A stretch of DNA of 64,000 nt from Symbiodinium microadriaticum (lineage: Eukaryota > Sar > Dinophyceae > Suessiales > Symbiodiniaceae). Of this stretch, positions 1 through 12,899 are shown piece after piece. A program made the translations under genes and the position numbers. The first letter of the stretch is position 1. Every line of letters begins with the position of its first letter. The notes under the pieces are model-generated. The model was not told the DNA's origin, searched no databases, and worked only from the letters and a program-made list of their open reading frames with translations. Location of the stretch: assembly GCA_001939145.1 (NCBI GenBank), contig LSRX01001599.1:14205-78204 (forward strand). Reading direction: 5' to 3'.

Positions 1-1910
1 GCCCCGGCAAATAGCATCGATTCCGCTTCTCTCGCTTCGCACCATTGCCCAGGATGCAGGGCATTGAAGACGCGGCCGACAGATTGAACTCTGCACCGGC
101 TGCAGAGAAATTGCGCAGGGTCGCACAGCTCTGCATTGCCCTCAGCTTGTACATTGGGGACATCACTGAATCACAAGCTCGATGCAGATTGGTGTGGTCC
201 TCACCTTGCTCGAGAGGACCATTGCAACCGTTGCAAATACTGTGGGCACGCTTCCTTTGGATTGCATCACTGAGGTGCTGCAAGGATTGGAAGGGCAGTA
301 TATCCGGTATTGCCAGTTGTATTGTGCCTTTGAAGGCGCACTGCATTACAGCCCATTGTCGCCAAACGCATTGGCTTTTAACAGCTTTGTGACGTGCGAT
401 TTTGCGACAGCTTCAATGGGAATTGGAGTGGCGGCATTGATTGCAAAGCAAATGCGCATTGCCTTGAATGGCATTGACGTTGGAAGCCTTGCAAACTTTT
501 CCAGATTGGTCTGGATTTCGCCAGTGATTGGCAGCTTCACTGGAGATGCTTGGTTGAAGCAGATTGTCAGTTCATTGACACTCACCTCGAAAGGCACGCA
601 AGAAAGTGAGCATGAATTGTGCGATTTTTATTGGGTCACGGTTCTGCCCTTGTCGACCATTGAAAGCCTGACCCGTGGCATTGCAGCAAACATTGGATAT
701 TTGCCACAGTTCCAAGCCAATCCATGTTGTACAATGGCGACAGCGATTGCCAAAGCATGTCATTGGCTTCGCCAAGGTCACATTGAGGCGAACGCTCCAT
801 TGGGAGTGATGTATTGGCGACCGTGCACCGCCAGTGCACGCTCAGGACTCAAAGTCCCCTCGGGCAAAGGGGGACAGGAGCATTGGCACAATTGTGCCTA
901 TGTGGCATCCTCATATTGTGGAGTGGTCACTGGTGGAGAAGAAGGAGATTGGCAGCTCACGGCTGCCGAGGTGGATTGGTCGTTTTCATTCGACCTGGGC
1001 GTGAACGCCCGTCAATTGGCCAACGCATATCTGGCCGATTGCTACTCTGGCACGGCCCATTGGACCGTCCACAGGCATCTTGTGTTTCCGACAGCATTGT
1101 CACATGTGCAGGGCGTGCCAGCATTGTCCACCCTCGACCACAATGATGCTGAGGAGCCCATTGCTCGCCACATTGAGCCGGCTTCCACGGAGATTGTTCA
1201 GCGCAACCCTCCGCGAGTTCGACTCATTGTCGAAAGCGGCACCGAGGTCAGCGTATCCTCGGAGTATTGAAGCAAATTGCTTCATGGAGCCTTTGGCTGA
1301 AAATTTCTTCCATTGCGTACCGACGGCCATTGGGACCTGGATGATGGCATTGTGAAGAGATTGGAGCTTTCGGCGTATTTATATTTTCTGCATTGGCCGT
1401 GTATTGGTCGAGCACATTCTGATAAGCCACAGATTGCAACCAACCAGGATTGTGACACCTTTGTATACCGACGGTCATTGTGACCTGGATGATAACATTG
1501 GCACAACTCCTTGTACAGTTTGGATTGCTCGATCATTCGGTGGCCTCGCAAAAGTGAGTGATTGAGTCAGCTTGCATTGGGAACTCTGTGCGTATATTTT
1601 CAATCATTGTTCCGTGAATCGATTTTCGTGTTACTGGATATTATGATATTGTTTATCAAATGAAATGATTTCTTAGTGAGTGTGGCCATTGCCCAAAGTG
1701 CATTGGCCAAGGAACCGTGTTAGAGTACATTGCTCTTTCACGTGCATTCCTCAATCCTTGTAGCACACTGACCACCATTGCACATTGGCTCAAGTGATCA
1801 CAAAAGATTCTTGACCGAGTGATTGCATCCGGAAGCTGATTGCAACTCTGCTTGAGCATTTGATTGTTGCTTGCATTGTGCAGTCCAGCGAGAGCTCGAA
1901 AGTGTTCATT
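1..1910 (+). repeat. ATTG-dense degenerate array
   Basis: I counted 74 ATTG tetramers on the + strand between positions 44 and 1,908, a mean spacing near 25 bp, against roughly 7 expected by chance. The complement (CAAT read on +) occurs only about six times, so the enrichment is strand-specific. Most copies are CATTG or GATTG. Gaps run from 4 to about 70 bp without a fixed period, so this is not a simple satellite. The density stops sharply after 1,908. A 362-codon open frame (182-1,270) runs through it but shows no domain, and I treat it as a by-product of the composition. Function unknown. Confidence 0.8.
1318..1500 (+). repeat. Direct repeat pair inside the ATTG array
   Basis: Positions 1,318-1,352 and 1,466-1,500 are about 35 bp near-copies. 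Both begin taccgacgg, share a central gacctggatgat and end in cattg, with scattered substitutions. This shows that at least part of the array arose by duplication. I saw no third clear copy. Confidence 0.6.
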
Positions 1911-2115
1911 GAATTTTCCCCCCCTTCGACCCTTCACCTTCGAAGGCTTCGAAGGCTTCGAAGCCCCCTTCGCCGAAGGGTCCTCGGATGCAGCCCCCAG
2001 TTGTGGCGCTTTTTCGGCTTTGGTAAGCAACTCTTCGAGCTTCTTCTTCACATCTTCGTCCAAGCCGGTTTCATCAGTACCCTCGATCTTGAAAATGGCC
2101 CTCCTGCATGCGCTG
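1895..2115 (-). other. Possible charged low-complexity coding fragment
   Basis: The minus strand here is open and encodes a Lys/Glu-rich stretch (for example KKKLEELLTKAEK) followed by Ser/Lys/Pro-rich sequence, with local GAAGGCTTC-type repeats on the + strand. No family is recognised. It runs opposite to every confident host gene in the window and its upstream part lies inside the ATTG array, so it is probably not a gene. Confidence 0.2.
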
Positions 2116-2889
2116 TGCATGCATGCTCAAGAAGCATCCGTTCCAGTCGAGGCTTAGAGAAACTAACAACGGAACAGACAACGTGGTTCGAACAACTCGC
2201 ACGGAAATGTAGGCGGTCCTCGAGTGCTTTCTAGAATTCTCCGTCGATTTTTCATTGTGACGATCGCTTTTTCCGTCTTTTTCTCAGCCTGCGCTCTTGG
2301 CAGCCATGGCCTTGGCCATATTGTTCTGCGGACTTTGCCAGTCTTGCTTTGGGGTGCCATCAATCCTGAGAAGGCTGCAGGAATGCTGGCTGATTAGAAC
2401 TCGTGAGCTGAGCTCTGGACATTGCAGCAGCAGAAACATGCGAAGATTCGAGGATGGCATACAAACGGGTTCACTGCTCGTGTTGGTGTCTGCGTTCTGT
2501 TCGTTGTCTTGTTGTTGCTGGTGGTTCGATCTCACCCGTTTAGGTGGCCATTTGATTGTTTGCAGGCCAAATAAACTTCACTCCGTTGGAGGAAGGGGTC
2601 TTCCAACAACATGTCGGAAAAAACACCTGAACACGCATTTTCAAGAAGTTCCAGTGTGTGTGCTTAGAAAAGGATAGACCACAAGAGAGCAACCGTATTG
2701 TGAGTTGAATCGTGTTTATGAGTTTTCATGGGGGCTTGCACTTGCCGTGGTCGTCACCTAGACCTTCCAAAAGTGTTTAAGAAAGAAACCATGCGCAGCT
2801 TTGCTTTCTTGAAAAGCAACACACTTTTTTTGCAAAGAATCATTGCTTAAATATGGTTGCTTTGAACACTGCTTGATAAGTATGTTTTT
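2116..2889. other. Gene-free stretch, nothing recognised
   Basis: Short frames only, no family motif, no RNA gene and no clear repeat. Confidence 0.5.
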
Positions 2890-3480
2890 CTTGTTGTAAG
2901 TTTTGAGATCTGTCGTTTTTGCGACATGGGTTGACGGATGATCGTTTTGGAGATTTTGTAAGTTTGTTGGAGTTGCAGCAATCGAGAAACTGTGCTCACG
3001 TGCATCAGAAAGACTGGAGTTCGAATAGTCTTGTGTCTCAGATTTGAGCTGTCCTGAACCTCACCACAATGTTGGATCGGGTTTTCCCCAACCTCAACTT
3101 GGGTTGAACTGCAACCTGAATGCAACTGGAGTTGTTGGCTTCCGCCCAAAAGCAGATTGCAACAATGCTCAAGTTGTCCTGCAGTTGGCAGCGATTTAAA
3201 ATCCAACTTCCAATAACCTACCAGAACATGCATGAGGGCAAGCTTGCATTTGAAAATGAGGTTGCATCTGCCTGAATCTGGTCTACAAACAGCGCAAGAT
3301 TGCCAAAAATGTTCTGTCTTTGTGTATAGGTTGAAAACGTCTGAAGCTGGCATTGCCTCGAAACATAAACAAAGGGTAATGTTGACTTTGGTCCAGTGCA
3401 AGGTTGATGGTGCGGAATTGAAGTTGAATTTTACAACGACTCGACGCGAACATGTAGAGTCTGTTGCTGGTTTTACCAGG
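2890..3480. repeat. GTTG/CAAC-rich stretch
   Basis: About 24 GTTG or CAAC tetramers occur in 600 bp, where about 5 would be expected. Unlike the ATTG array both orientations are mixed, and some face each other closely (ccaacctcaacttgggttg near 3,089), so short hairpins are possible. No coding signal. Confidence 0.45.
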
Positions 3481-3582
3481 TCTGAACTGCTTGTGGACTG
3501 ACACTGTTTTCCAGTTTGTGTGTTATATCCTTGCATACCACGAGTGTTGCCACATTTTCAAAACTGCCTTTGAATCGACCTC

Positions 3583-3640
3583 CCCGTGTGTGTCGTCTTG
3601 GTATGTATGTGTGTGTGTGCATACATGTCATGTTTGTGTT
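3583..3640. repeat. TG-type microsatellite
   Basis: Interrupted run of TGTG and TATG units. Confidence 0.7.
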
Positions 3641-6600
3641 CCGATGGCGTGCGATGTGTGTCATGCTACCATATACAGTTAGCACACTGGACAACATGTC
3701 TCATTAGCCCAATCTTCGCAGCCAAACTACCACATCTGCATGCTGGCCAAGGCAACAGATTCATAGACGTTCACAAGGATTGCAACTTCATCGCTTGTGC
3801 CCATGTGTTGGGCAAGTAATGCTGCCGGCCATATTGTTGCCGGGAGAGGCACATCTCTGATTGTTTCAGCGGCGCTGCACGCTTGAGAGGGATCTTTCGG
3901 CCTCTATCGTTGTGTCTTCAGTGTTGAGCTCGATGCAGGCCGTTACCTTGATCGAGCCAAGTGTGTCTCATGAATCAGGCACGAGCACTGTTGTCAAGGG
4001 CTATACGCAAGGACATGCGGTTTTGCTTTGCAGGCTATTTGGCCGCCAGACAAGATGAGAAGGTCAAGGTTGGTTGCGTGTGAACAGAGCTCGCGAGATC
4101 AGCGCGACGGGGCACAGCTCGCAGGTTCTCTATGTGGGAAGGCACGACGTCGAGGAGCAAGAACTTGTCACAATTCTTTTTCACCGACAGAAGCTTTGCA
4201 ACGAAGCTGTCCGGCATTGTGGCGAGGATGAAGCTGGATGGATTTACGTCCAACGACTTGTGGAAGATGCCAGCAACAAGCGCGATGAGAAGGAGGTTGT
4301 GTTTGGAGTGTCATGTCAACTACTTGGTTTTGGAGTTTGCACAACTCCCTGGTCAATGGAGTGTTGTCAGCAGTGACGGGAACGACGGCTGCTGTATGCT
4401 TGTGCTGATCAGGGCTGGCTCGACACAAAACTCGTCAAGCTCGACCGCCGAGTCGGAGACAAGGTAACTGTGGGGCCATTGCCTCGAATATTAGTGACTG
4501 TTAGTGTTGTTTCGACAGGGTTGCTTCATCGCAGCGGCAAGGCCGAACTTGCGGCCCGCGATTTACGACGTCATTCAGCTGAAATGTTGCAGTGGCGACG
4601 CTGTAGAGGCCAGTTGGCCGTTAAGCAGCACCCACATGCAATTGCCTGTGTCCGGCCACCTGTTCTATCCTAGCTGATGTGTGCTGACGTGGAAGTTGTG
4701 CATACCCCACAGGTGAAACATTGGGGGCGTGAGGACAACGAAGATGAGAGAAATTGGTCTGTGACTTACACAGCGCAAGACATCCATCTCGTGTTGTCAA
4801 AGACACAGTCGTTTGTCCGGATCGCCGTGCTGAGTTCGTTTACATGAACGAGTCAGGATTTTTGCTGAGGGCCCAGATAAACAGCGAGGCCAGAAAGTCG
4901 GCTGGAGGCTGCAGGCTGCGGCGTGGCCAATGTTGGTGTGGCTGTGAAAGCAGGTTGGCTCCACCTGGAAAGTGTCGATAAGTGGAAATCTCATTCGGAC
5001 CAGACCGAGCCCAGGCCGCTTTGCTCTTTGCTTCGCTTCGCCTCCTTCAGAGAAACAACGCTCGTTGCATCCGATACGAAGCGGCGAACGCCGAGAGCAT
5101 AAGGCTCAAGTCGCCAACACCTTTCTCATGCCCTGATGAACGTTCTCATCCCTATGTTTAAGCATCAGCTTTCATTGTAGGGGTAGTCTGCTTACTTCGT
5201 GCGAGCAGATCTGGACGCTGTATTCCAAGTTGGTACAGCGCATGTTTCAGCTTGTTGCTCAGACTGCTTGGTTTGTCTCAGTCGGGCAATCGATATAGGT
5301 TTTGCCAGGCTCATGCAACGTGTGAAAAGACTTGTGGTGTGATATTTGTTGACGGTATCAGCATAGTCGGACGCCCGTCTGATGTGCCCACTGCAAGATT
5401 TGAGGCAGCCGCATGGAATCGCCGCAGGCCATCAAGCATTCTAGCTGCGATCTTTGATGAGTGCTGCGTGTTGTTGTTAAATTGCCGTGCCTTAGATTTC
5501 GAGAGTGGGCAGCACTTGCCGCAAAGCGCTGCAGAGGACAATCCACTCAAGCACCTTGGAGTGTGCTTGAGTATCCAGAGCCGCCAATACGTGCAGGTCG
5601 TGCAGGCACGCTCTCATGCCATGTCCAATATGCCGACAGGCAACCGGCAACAACGCCCTTCAAACATGCATCTGCTTGGTCCTCCAGAGACAATGTGTAG
5701 TTTGGTCCGTCAAGCCTTCAGCATATGTTGCTCGAGATATGAGATCCTGATACTCACCTCCTCAGCTTGAGACAATGTTACTTTGCATTTTTGCCTTAAT
5801 CGCGCAACCGTCTTACGGCCTTCGACTATCATAGTTTTCAGGACGTGAATGTCAGGCTATGCATGAAGGTTGGTGGGGTCAACTTCGTTTTTGTTCCACG
5901 GACAGGCCGCCGAACGCAGGAAGAGGGTCGGAGGCTTGAATGATCATCCCGTGTCGGTGAGTGCAGCAACGTCGCGGGGAAGACGAGCAGTCACTGCCGC
6001 GGGCCGAGGCATGTAGAGAGAGGTTGCCTCCGATGGCCGAGCAGCTCTGCAGCAAAGGGCTGCGAAGTGCAGCGCAGTGCAGCCAGAAGTGTGAGCGGTC
6101 TTGCGCGTCGAGTGCAAGGCACGTGGAATGGGACTGGGTGGCAGACTCAGAGTCCAGTCGATGGTGTCCGCACAAAAGGGATGTCTCAAAGCTTTTCCGT
6201 CGTACGTGGCGACGAGGATTTCAGCAGCTTTGACGTTTTCGGATGGTTCTCATCGGGCAGTGCACTGGCCCTGAGTCATGAGCCCAGGGGCACGGCTCAC
6301 AGACAACCTTGGGCCAGATTCAGGTCGAAGAGAGAGTCCCGGATCAGGAGCTCGTCCAGCAGGAGCTTGTCTCGGAACACAGTCAGTTTGTTTAGCCAGT
6401 GTGTATTTTCTCGCACAAGTCGCGGCTGGCCAGCCGATTCTTTTTTTAGGGCGCATAACGATCTGGCTGCCTAAGCGATTCAATATCAGTATCAGCTTTA
6501 CTCGGCTTTGGTAACTGCCAGAGCCATGTTGAGGATAGAGATGATCGGGAAGCCCGAGATACCACAGATGCTCTTGAGCTCTTCAATGGACTGGCGAGGT

Positions 6601-9600
6601 CAACGGAGAGTGCAACGTGCGAAGATGCTGAAATCAGCGTTGCAGGCTGCAAGACCATCGCCAGCTCTTTCCCAGCCTTGAAGCCCTAGCACGAGCTGTG
6701 CGACATTCCAACCAGAGGCTCGCTCGGCGCTGTGGTTCCCCTTCGTTTGTGCCCTGCCCTTGCTGAACAACTGCGATGTAGGTGCTCCATTGCTTTATTG
6801 CAGCGTGAGACAGCGAACCTCTGCGCGCAGGTGACCTTGTGGTTGCAGCATGTTAAAGTGATAAGGATATGATGTCAAGAGCCTAGAGCATGCAATGTCT
6901 TCCGCCGACATCTAAGACCACTGCCCCGATGCCATTCCAGTTTGAGGTAGCCTTCTGCAGAATCGCTAAGCTGCATACGGGCAAGAGCCATGAGCTTTGA
7001 TGTCTCGTCGCAAGGTCGAGCAGTTGGACTTGTGGGCAACTTTAGAGGCCCCTGAGCTGGCAGTACTTGAGAGTGCATGCGATTCTGATTCACATGCCAG
7101 GGCTTCCCGACACAGAAGGCCACCGGATCTGACACGCCACCGGAGAGCAGCAGCCTCAGCCTGATCTTTTGCCCATTGCTTCGTTATCTTACTTGATTGC
7201 TAACCCACGAGTTGAGGACAGCACGGCTTGAGCAGCAACTGCAGCACGGCAAGTACTTCGGTTCGATCTACAGGAGGCTCGGGGCTCGGAGACACGAAAA
7301 GGCATGCAAGCTTGCATCCACTTTTCGTGCAACCTGCAGGTGTCTGCGGCGAGGGGCAGCGTGCCCCATGTAGCCAGGCCGGGCTGCGGGGCGCTGGATG
7401 GAGCGGGCTGTCGGATTGAGTTCTCCCGAGGCCATGGAATGCACAAGTCACTCCAGGAGTGCCTCCGACTACAGCAGAGAGCTTAGCAACGGGCCGAGAT
7501 GTTGAGTGTGTTTTGCTTCGTATGTGACTGGAAGGTTTGGACTTCTCGTTGGAAAGCACAGCAGCCGATTGCCCGACATGCTTGGAGGATGTTGGAGGGC
7601 ATGGCACTGTGCCGCGTCCAAGAATTGCTCCGCCAGGAAGTTTGACAGTGGTGACTCTGTTCTGAAGTCGTTCCTTCTCGCCAGGCGCAAGATGCACACA
7701 GCTGGGAGCTTGAGTTTCTTTGTTCTGCAGCAGCAGAAGCGCTTTGGCCAAAGACTCAGCACATCTGCACATCTCGGCAGAGACACGGATTTCAAGAACG
7801 ACATGGCATTTGCGAGGGGTCCATGTCAGAACACATGTTCGCCGCAGGCGCCGTCTGCTTCTGGATGTTTGGGGCTCAGCCAAGAGTGATGTCAGTGATA
7901 TATCACTTATATCACTGTGCTGCAGAGATCATGCAGGACATTCGCGGCGCGGAGCACATTGTGGAGAAGGTCAGAGAGGAGGCCAGAGCTTCTGCAGCCT
8001 CTTGCAGATTGCTGAAGAGCAGTTCTTTTGTGGAGGTCTGTTTTCATGAGGGGCGGCTTTGCGGCAACTGAAATCTATGCATATCGAGACCAAAGTCCCA
8101 GGTGTCGTTGCTGTTGCCCCGAGTTTCACTCGTAGGAGATGTGCTGTCACGCTTTTTTAGTGCGGGTATGCACTTTCCAAGATGTCATTTATTGAGCAGC
8201 TGGGGGATAGCTTACGGCCACGATTCGGTGTAACGTCATCGAGTTGCGGACATTCATCAAACACTTGTAGCCCAGACCATTCTTCGAGAAGAGTTCCCTG
8301 GCCATCGGAATCCACTCAGGCAGTAGATGCCTGCCTTGTGCAAATGTCTTCCTGTACAGAGCACCTGGCTGCTAGTGTTCTCTGTTTAAGACTGGAAGGC
8401 ACATTTGCATCCAGTTTTCCGGCTTTGGCTGGGATTTGCAAGATCGCTGGACGGGGTTTCCAGCCTTGCCTGCGGCATTGCAAAACTGCACCGAGCCGTT
8501 CAATCGTCCGACCACTGGCACGTCTTGCGAGGCCGTGGCACGCCCTCCTCCAAGACACCGACTTGCTCCCGTTCCCAAACATCGCTCCGGACAGTACCTT
8601 TTCGTTTTTGTGACTTGGGATGGGATCCATAATGGGCATTTGGTGCAGCTATGATGCTGCCCATGTCTGTGCATGTGCTGCCATCGTGGACCCAATGGAG
8701 CTGTAAATCTTGATCCCTGTCACATCTCTGTCAGCCGTCTGGGGTCAGTCTCTCCGCGCACCTTCGAGTCCAAGATGTCAGCAAGACTCGCAACGGAAAA
8801 CCTTTTCGGGGAGACTCGGAATGAAAACAAACTTCCAAGATTTGCGAATCATGCCACCTTCTTGGCCTTGGAGATCCAGGGAAAGCTTGACAGGAGGCCA
8901 GCCCAGACCAATGTGTTCTCGCGGATCTGTGGGAGAAATGTGGATGTATTCGCAATCCCTAAGCCCTAAGCGTTTGGACGGCGAAGGACGGGTCAAATCG
9001 AGACCCAGGCAGCCAAAGCGCATATGGGGGGGGATTTGGAGCGGTTGGGCAAAGAGCATTTTTTGGCACGCATCAAGCGACAAGTCTCCTGGACCTTGTC
9101 TGCATTCAGTCCTCATCAGGCATCATTATTTTCTTTGTGGATAATGGAAAAGGGGTTGTTCCTCACAGCTGAAAGATACTGCACCTTGAAGTGTGGGCAT
9201 CGAAACAGGACCTGTATCGGCGGCACAAGCTTTATCCACGGGGGGAACTAAAGGGGCAACATCAAGCTTTGGTCACGTTGTACTGGCTCCATGGTTGCCT
9301 GCGTTGCAGATCTGATCAGGGCGTTGCTCCGTCCAGGAGCGCCAGTCGCAGTATGCGTCGTACGAGACAAGCAAGGCACTTGCTTCTTGATGCTTGTGAT
9401 TTTGTGAACGTGCGAGCGTGAATGGCGGTTGTGTTCGCCAGGTCACAATTACTAAAGGGATGGTCGTCCAGGCGCTCGTGCTGCGGAGAGGGCCAGAAAC
9501 GTTCTGGCCTTGCTCAGTGTAAAGGTTGAGCAGTACGAGGGCAAGTGGGTCAAGGCCGGAAGGGAAGAGAGCGAGATGAGAGTCACGCCGGCAGCCCGCA

Positions 9601-10240
9601 AGGTCAAAGTCAAGAAAGGTGTTAGCGGATGGATGCCTACATCAAATCTCAATGCAGATGCTTCCCAGGAGTTCTCGCTTGTCGACTGCCTAGAGCCTAG
9701 GGCCTCTGGCTTGACTTGGGAAGGAGCCTCCCCCTCCACCACCATCGCCACCGCCCACTGCCTCTGTTGTGAATGGCTCAGTTCAAAAGTAGAAGCGCCT
9801 ACAGAATGCAGAAGTGGTTTCACGTATAAGGGACATAAGGTCAAGATGACCTCGCCTGATGCTTCCAAGGCTCGGCATTGATTTAGCCTGCATCCCCGCA
9901 TTCTGCAGCTGTTTGAGAGCTTGGAAATGTGGGGCTCGCACAACCGATGCAAGGGGCTCCCACCGAAACCATCGCGACCACCACCGAGGTTCGAGCATTT
10001 TTCTCACACATGTTGGGTTCATGCAGAGAGACGGCACTCACCGAACACCTTGGCCAGGGCTTCACATGTTGAACCTGCCTGGGCCTTATTTGGAGATCGG
10101 ACACTCCAGACCGCAGCCGCAGTAGTGGAGCAATAACGTGAGATGTCCGATGCAGCTGTTGCGAGGTTTAGGATTTCTAAACGTGGCAGAGGAGCCTCGT
10201 CATCTGAGCCGTGCGCTAAGGCACCAGCGCCAGCGGTTGC
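3641..10240. other. Long stretch without a recognisable gene
   Basis: I see only short overlapping frames on both strands. A few stretches look weakly like exons, for example 4,096-4,290 and 9,520-9,650 on +, but none shows a known domain or a convincing chain of AG|G acceptors. No tRNA, rRNA or dinoflagellate spliced-leader sequence was noticed. This could be intergenic DNA or very large introns of genes whose exons I could not recognise. Confidence 0.5.
7927..8070 (+). other. Possible exon fragment
   Basis: The frame holds a helical, charged stretch containing EIMQDIRGAEHIVEKVREEA, which looks protein-like and unlike its surroundings. It ends at a stop at 8,069-8,071. No family is assigned; it may be an orphan exon or a chance frame. 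Confidence 0.2.
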
Positions 10241-10470
10241 AGAGTGCCGGGGCGGTCCGGCCCTGGAGCCCAAGGCGTGAGGAAATCAGTGTCTCTAAAA
10301 GGATGTCTAGCAGCACCTCCTTGCGAGGCTACTAAACTTCCACCGCCACCTCCTCCATCGGAGCCGTGTCCATTGAAGGACTGCTTGGCCATCGCAAAAT
10401 CTGCCACAGCCTTCTGCTGTTGTTTGGGTGACTCGCGGGGAGCACCGGCATCTGCAGGTTTCCGGACAGC

Positions 10471-11028
10471 GTGCTGGAAGACAGCCAGGCCTTTCGTTGC
10501 TTGCTTTTAAGGGCTCTCCTGTCTTGTCGACTTCGTGACTCTTCGTGGCTGTCTCGCAGCCTCAAGACTCCAACGATATGCCATCGGGCCGACATTCGAG
10601 CTATGGGCAGCGTCCCAACAGTACCGGCTTGCCGATGCTGCTGCGAGAACGAGGACGAAACCAACTTCAACCTTGTTCCGGTAGGGGTTGTGGAGACGGG
10701 TGGCTCCCTGTCTTTGGTGCCTCTTGACCTGGCAGACGATGTTGTTCCTGCAGTGCCAGTGTTACCACCATCAAAATCCACCTTGCTGAAGTCTTTGGAC
10801 GGACGATGGTTCTTGAAGAGTAGCTTGCGGCCTCTGTGCCACGTCTGGAACTCCGAGGTCTTCTTCGATCCCGAATCCCAGCTCAGAGACACGGTGCACT
10901 TCTTGGTAGAAGAAGGGCCAAATCTCGTAAGTCTACAGATGAACGGTCAGTGCTTCATTGGCCACGTTTCTTTGGAGGCACAGGCTGCCATTTTGTGGAA
11001 TAATGGCGAGACATGGATCAAGCTGTGA
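10471..11028 (+). CDS. Probable coding exon with a W/G-pattern domain
   Basis: The frame is open for 185 codons to a TGA at 11,026-11,028. Its last 75 or so residues read like a small beta-rich module: LDGRW near the start, then alternating hydrophobic strands, QMNGQCFIGHV in the middle and ILWNNGETWIKL at the end. A pattern opening with G-x-W and ending in L-W-x-x-G-x-x-W recurs in dinoflagellate hypothetical proteins, often as a repeated module. The first half lacks a recognisable domain, and the true exon start and any upstream exons are not resolved. A Pro-rich frame just upstream (about 10,280-10,510, with LPPPPPPSEP) may belong to the same gene. Function unknown. Confidence 0.4.
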   Translation: MLEDSQAFRCLLLRALLSCRLRDSSWLSRSLKTPTICHRADIRAMGSVPTVPACRCCCENEDETNFNLVPVGVVETGGSLSLVPLDLADDVVPAVPVLPPSKSTLLKSLDGRWFLKSSLRPLCHVWNSEVFFDPESQLRDTVHFLVEEGPNLVSLQMNGQCFIGHVSLEAQAAILWNNGETWIKL

Positions 11029-12899
11029 GGCAGGACGGCGCATCAAACATGAATGATGTGCACGACCGAACATCTCTAGAATCAGGGCAGCCCGGAGATC
11101 ACCAAGGGTGACGCAGCTGGCCGAGACATGGCACTGGGCACAGGACCTCGACCATCCGTGACCAACAGGCTTTCCAAAGAAGTGGAGAAGGTCGGCGGCG
11201 GACGTTGTAGCTGATGGCATCTATGATCTATGACAACACCAGGCGAGCTAGGTGCAGCTAGACAATCGAACTGTCCGGGTCTCCAAGCCTTCGGATGCAG
11301 CCACGTAGAAGCGGAAGCAAAAAGGATTCTGCGAGGAATGTAAGAGGTCCATTGAAAGGCTGAAGACTACAGTATTGAAATTCATGTTGCAGCACCTGTC
11401 TTATCATGTAGGTGCTGCACAAACAGGAGGTGCTCTCCCACAGCAGGCTCATACATTTTGTCGTGATTGATGTGTGATAGAGTGTCGTCTCCTGTTCACA
11501 CGTCAGGACGTTGTTCAGATCAGCGATGCCGACGCTGCAGGTGGTGGTTCGCTGGGTCGGATTGCCTTAGCGAGGCGCCCAGTACCCGAAAGTCTCCGCA
11601 GAGCATGTCAGCCGCGTTCCATTGAGTACCGCATGTAAAAGTATCAGCTCAAGACAATCAGTATCTTGATCGAGGCCACATTCGGGCTGGAAACCCTGGA
11701 TGGAGACCTTTGCTCCAAGTGCTACGAGCACCCAGGCACTCAGAAAGGGGCCCCACCTTGTGCAGTCTAGAAAGAGCTTCCCAAATGAATTAGACGGTGT
11801 GAATTCCAAACGTCCTCTTTGGTCACTCTGCCCGGGCTCGTGTGGTGCTTCAGCAAACGTTTGCAGTTCTTTTCTTTCGAAGCGCCTGCGAGTGGAACGC
11901 AGCTTTAATAAGGATGCACTAAATACAGCATTGCGTGCTGCACTTGTACGTTCTCGGTCGGTCATGTTAGCAAGACACTCCCTTCCGCCCGATGTGAGAA
12001 AGCACAGCATTAACATTTAAGCTGCAACTGCCAGTGACGTATCACTGCAAGACTTGCAAGGTGGAGGTGCGGCTTACCGAGCAAGCGACGAGGAGCTGAA
12101 CGAAGCCCTGACTCGCAGGTTTGAGGCTTAAAACCTTGGGCCAGTACAGTTTGTGCACACTTGTGCACTGCTGAGGAAGTTCCCGTCAGAGGTCATCCTC
12201 GATGCGCGGATGCGGTGTCCTCAGACAAAGTCGAAGTGTTTTCTCAAGTTTTCCCTGATGCAGTCGAGGTTTCCAGACCCTGATGCTGGAAATGTGACCA
12301 GGTGCAAGTGCCATGCTTGCATCCGTTGGTTCACAACAGTACCTTGAATCGAGCTTTCCTGTTGATTGGACTGTGTGCTTTGCCGAAGGACTCAGGGAGG
12401 TGGCAAAATGTGATAAACGCTTTAGATTTGCCAAGTCCCATGCCATGTACCTCGTGGCTGTTCAGGGAAGTACTACGTACACTGTAGCTCACCTGCAGGC
12501 AGACAACGGAATAGGTTTTCTATTTGCCGAACCTCTTGGCATATTCTCCCTGCGTCGTTCAAAGTTCCCTACTACATCTTTCCACTCGGCCAGAAGGTTA
12601 CTTACAGTTTATGGTATGCCAATGGCCAGGTACCGGGCACAAATGAGGATCGCCCGCGTAAGCAGGAATGCTGGGATGCCTTTAGACACGACGTTTCGTG
12701 ACCGTTCCGACGCACATCCCCTTATGCTTCTATACGATTCTAATGCATGCTCCGTACATGGGCGGCGAACATGCTCGGGGTCGGCATCAAGCACTGAATT
12801 CAGACGAAATCCTCTTCTCCATGCCCCTCCCACGTACAGTTGCCACTGGCGAAAGGGACCCGTGCAGAGCCTTTCATAGATTCCCGTACTCCTGAGACT
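11029..12899. other. Gene-free stretch, nothing recognised
   Basis: Only short frames. A 188-codon + frame at 12,313-12,879 has no domain and sits just before the LINE remnant; I could not connect it to the LINE. Confidence 0.45.

Noticed and set aside
182..1270. 362-codon open frame in the ATTG array
   Set aside because: No domain, composition dictated by the repeated tetramer, and several overlapping frames are also open.
1784..1794. ATTGGCTCAAG, resembling the end of the dinoflagellate spliced leader
   Set aside because: Only about 10 bases match, the upstream part of the leader is absent, and it falls within the ATTG array.
12313..12879. 188-codon frame before the LINE remnant
   Set aside because: No LINE or other motif; could not be linked to the RT fragments.
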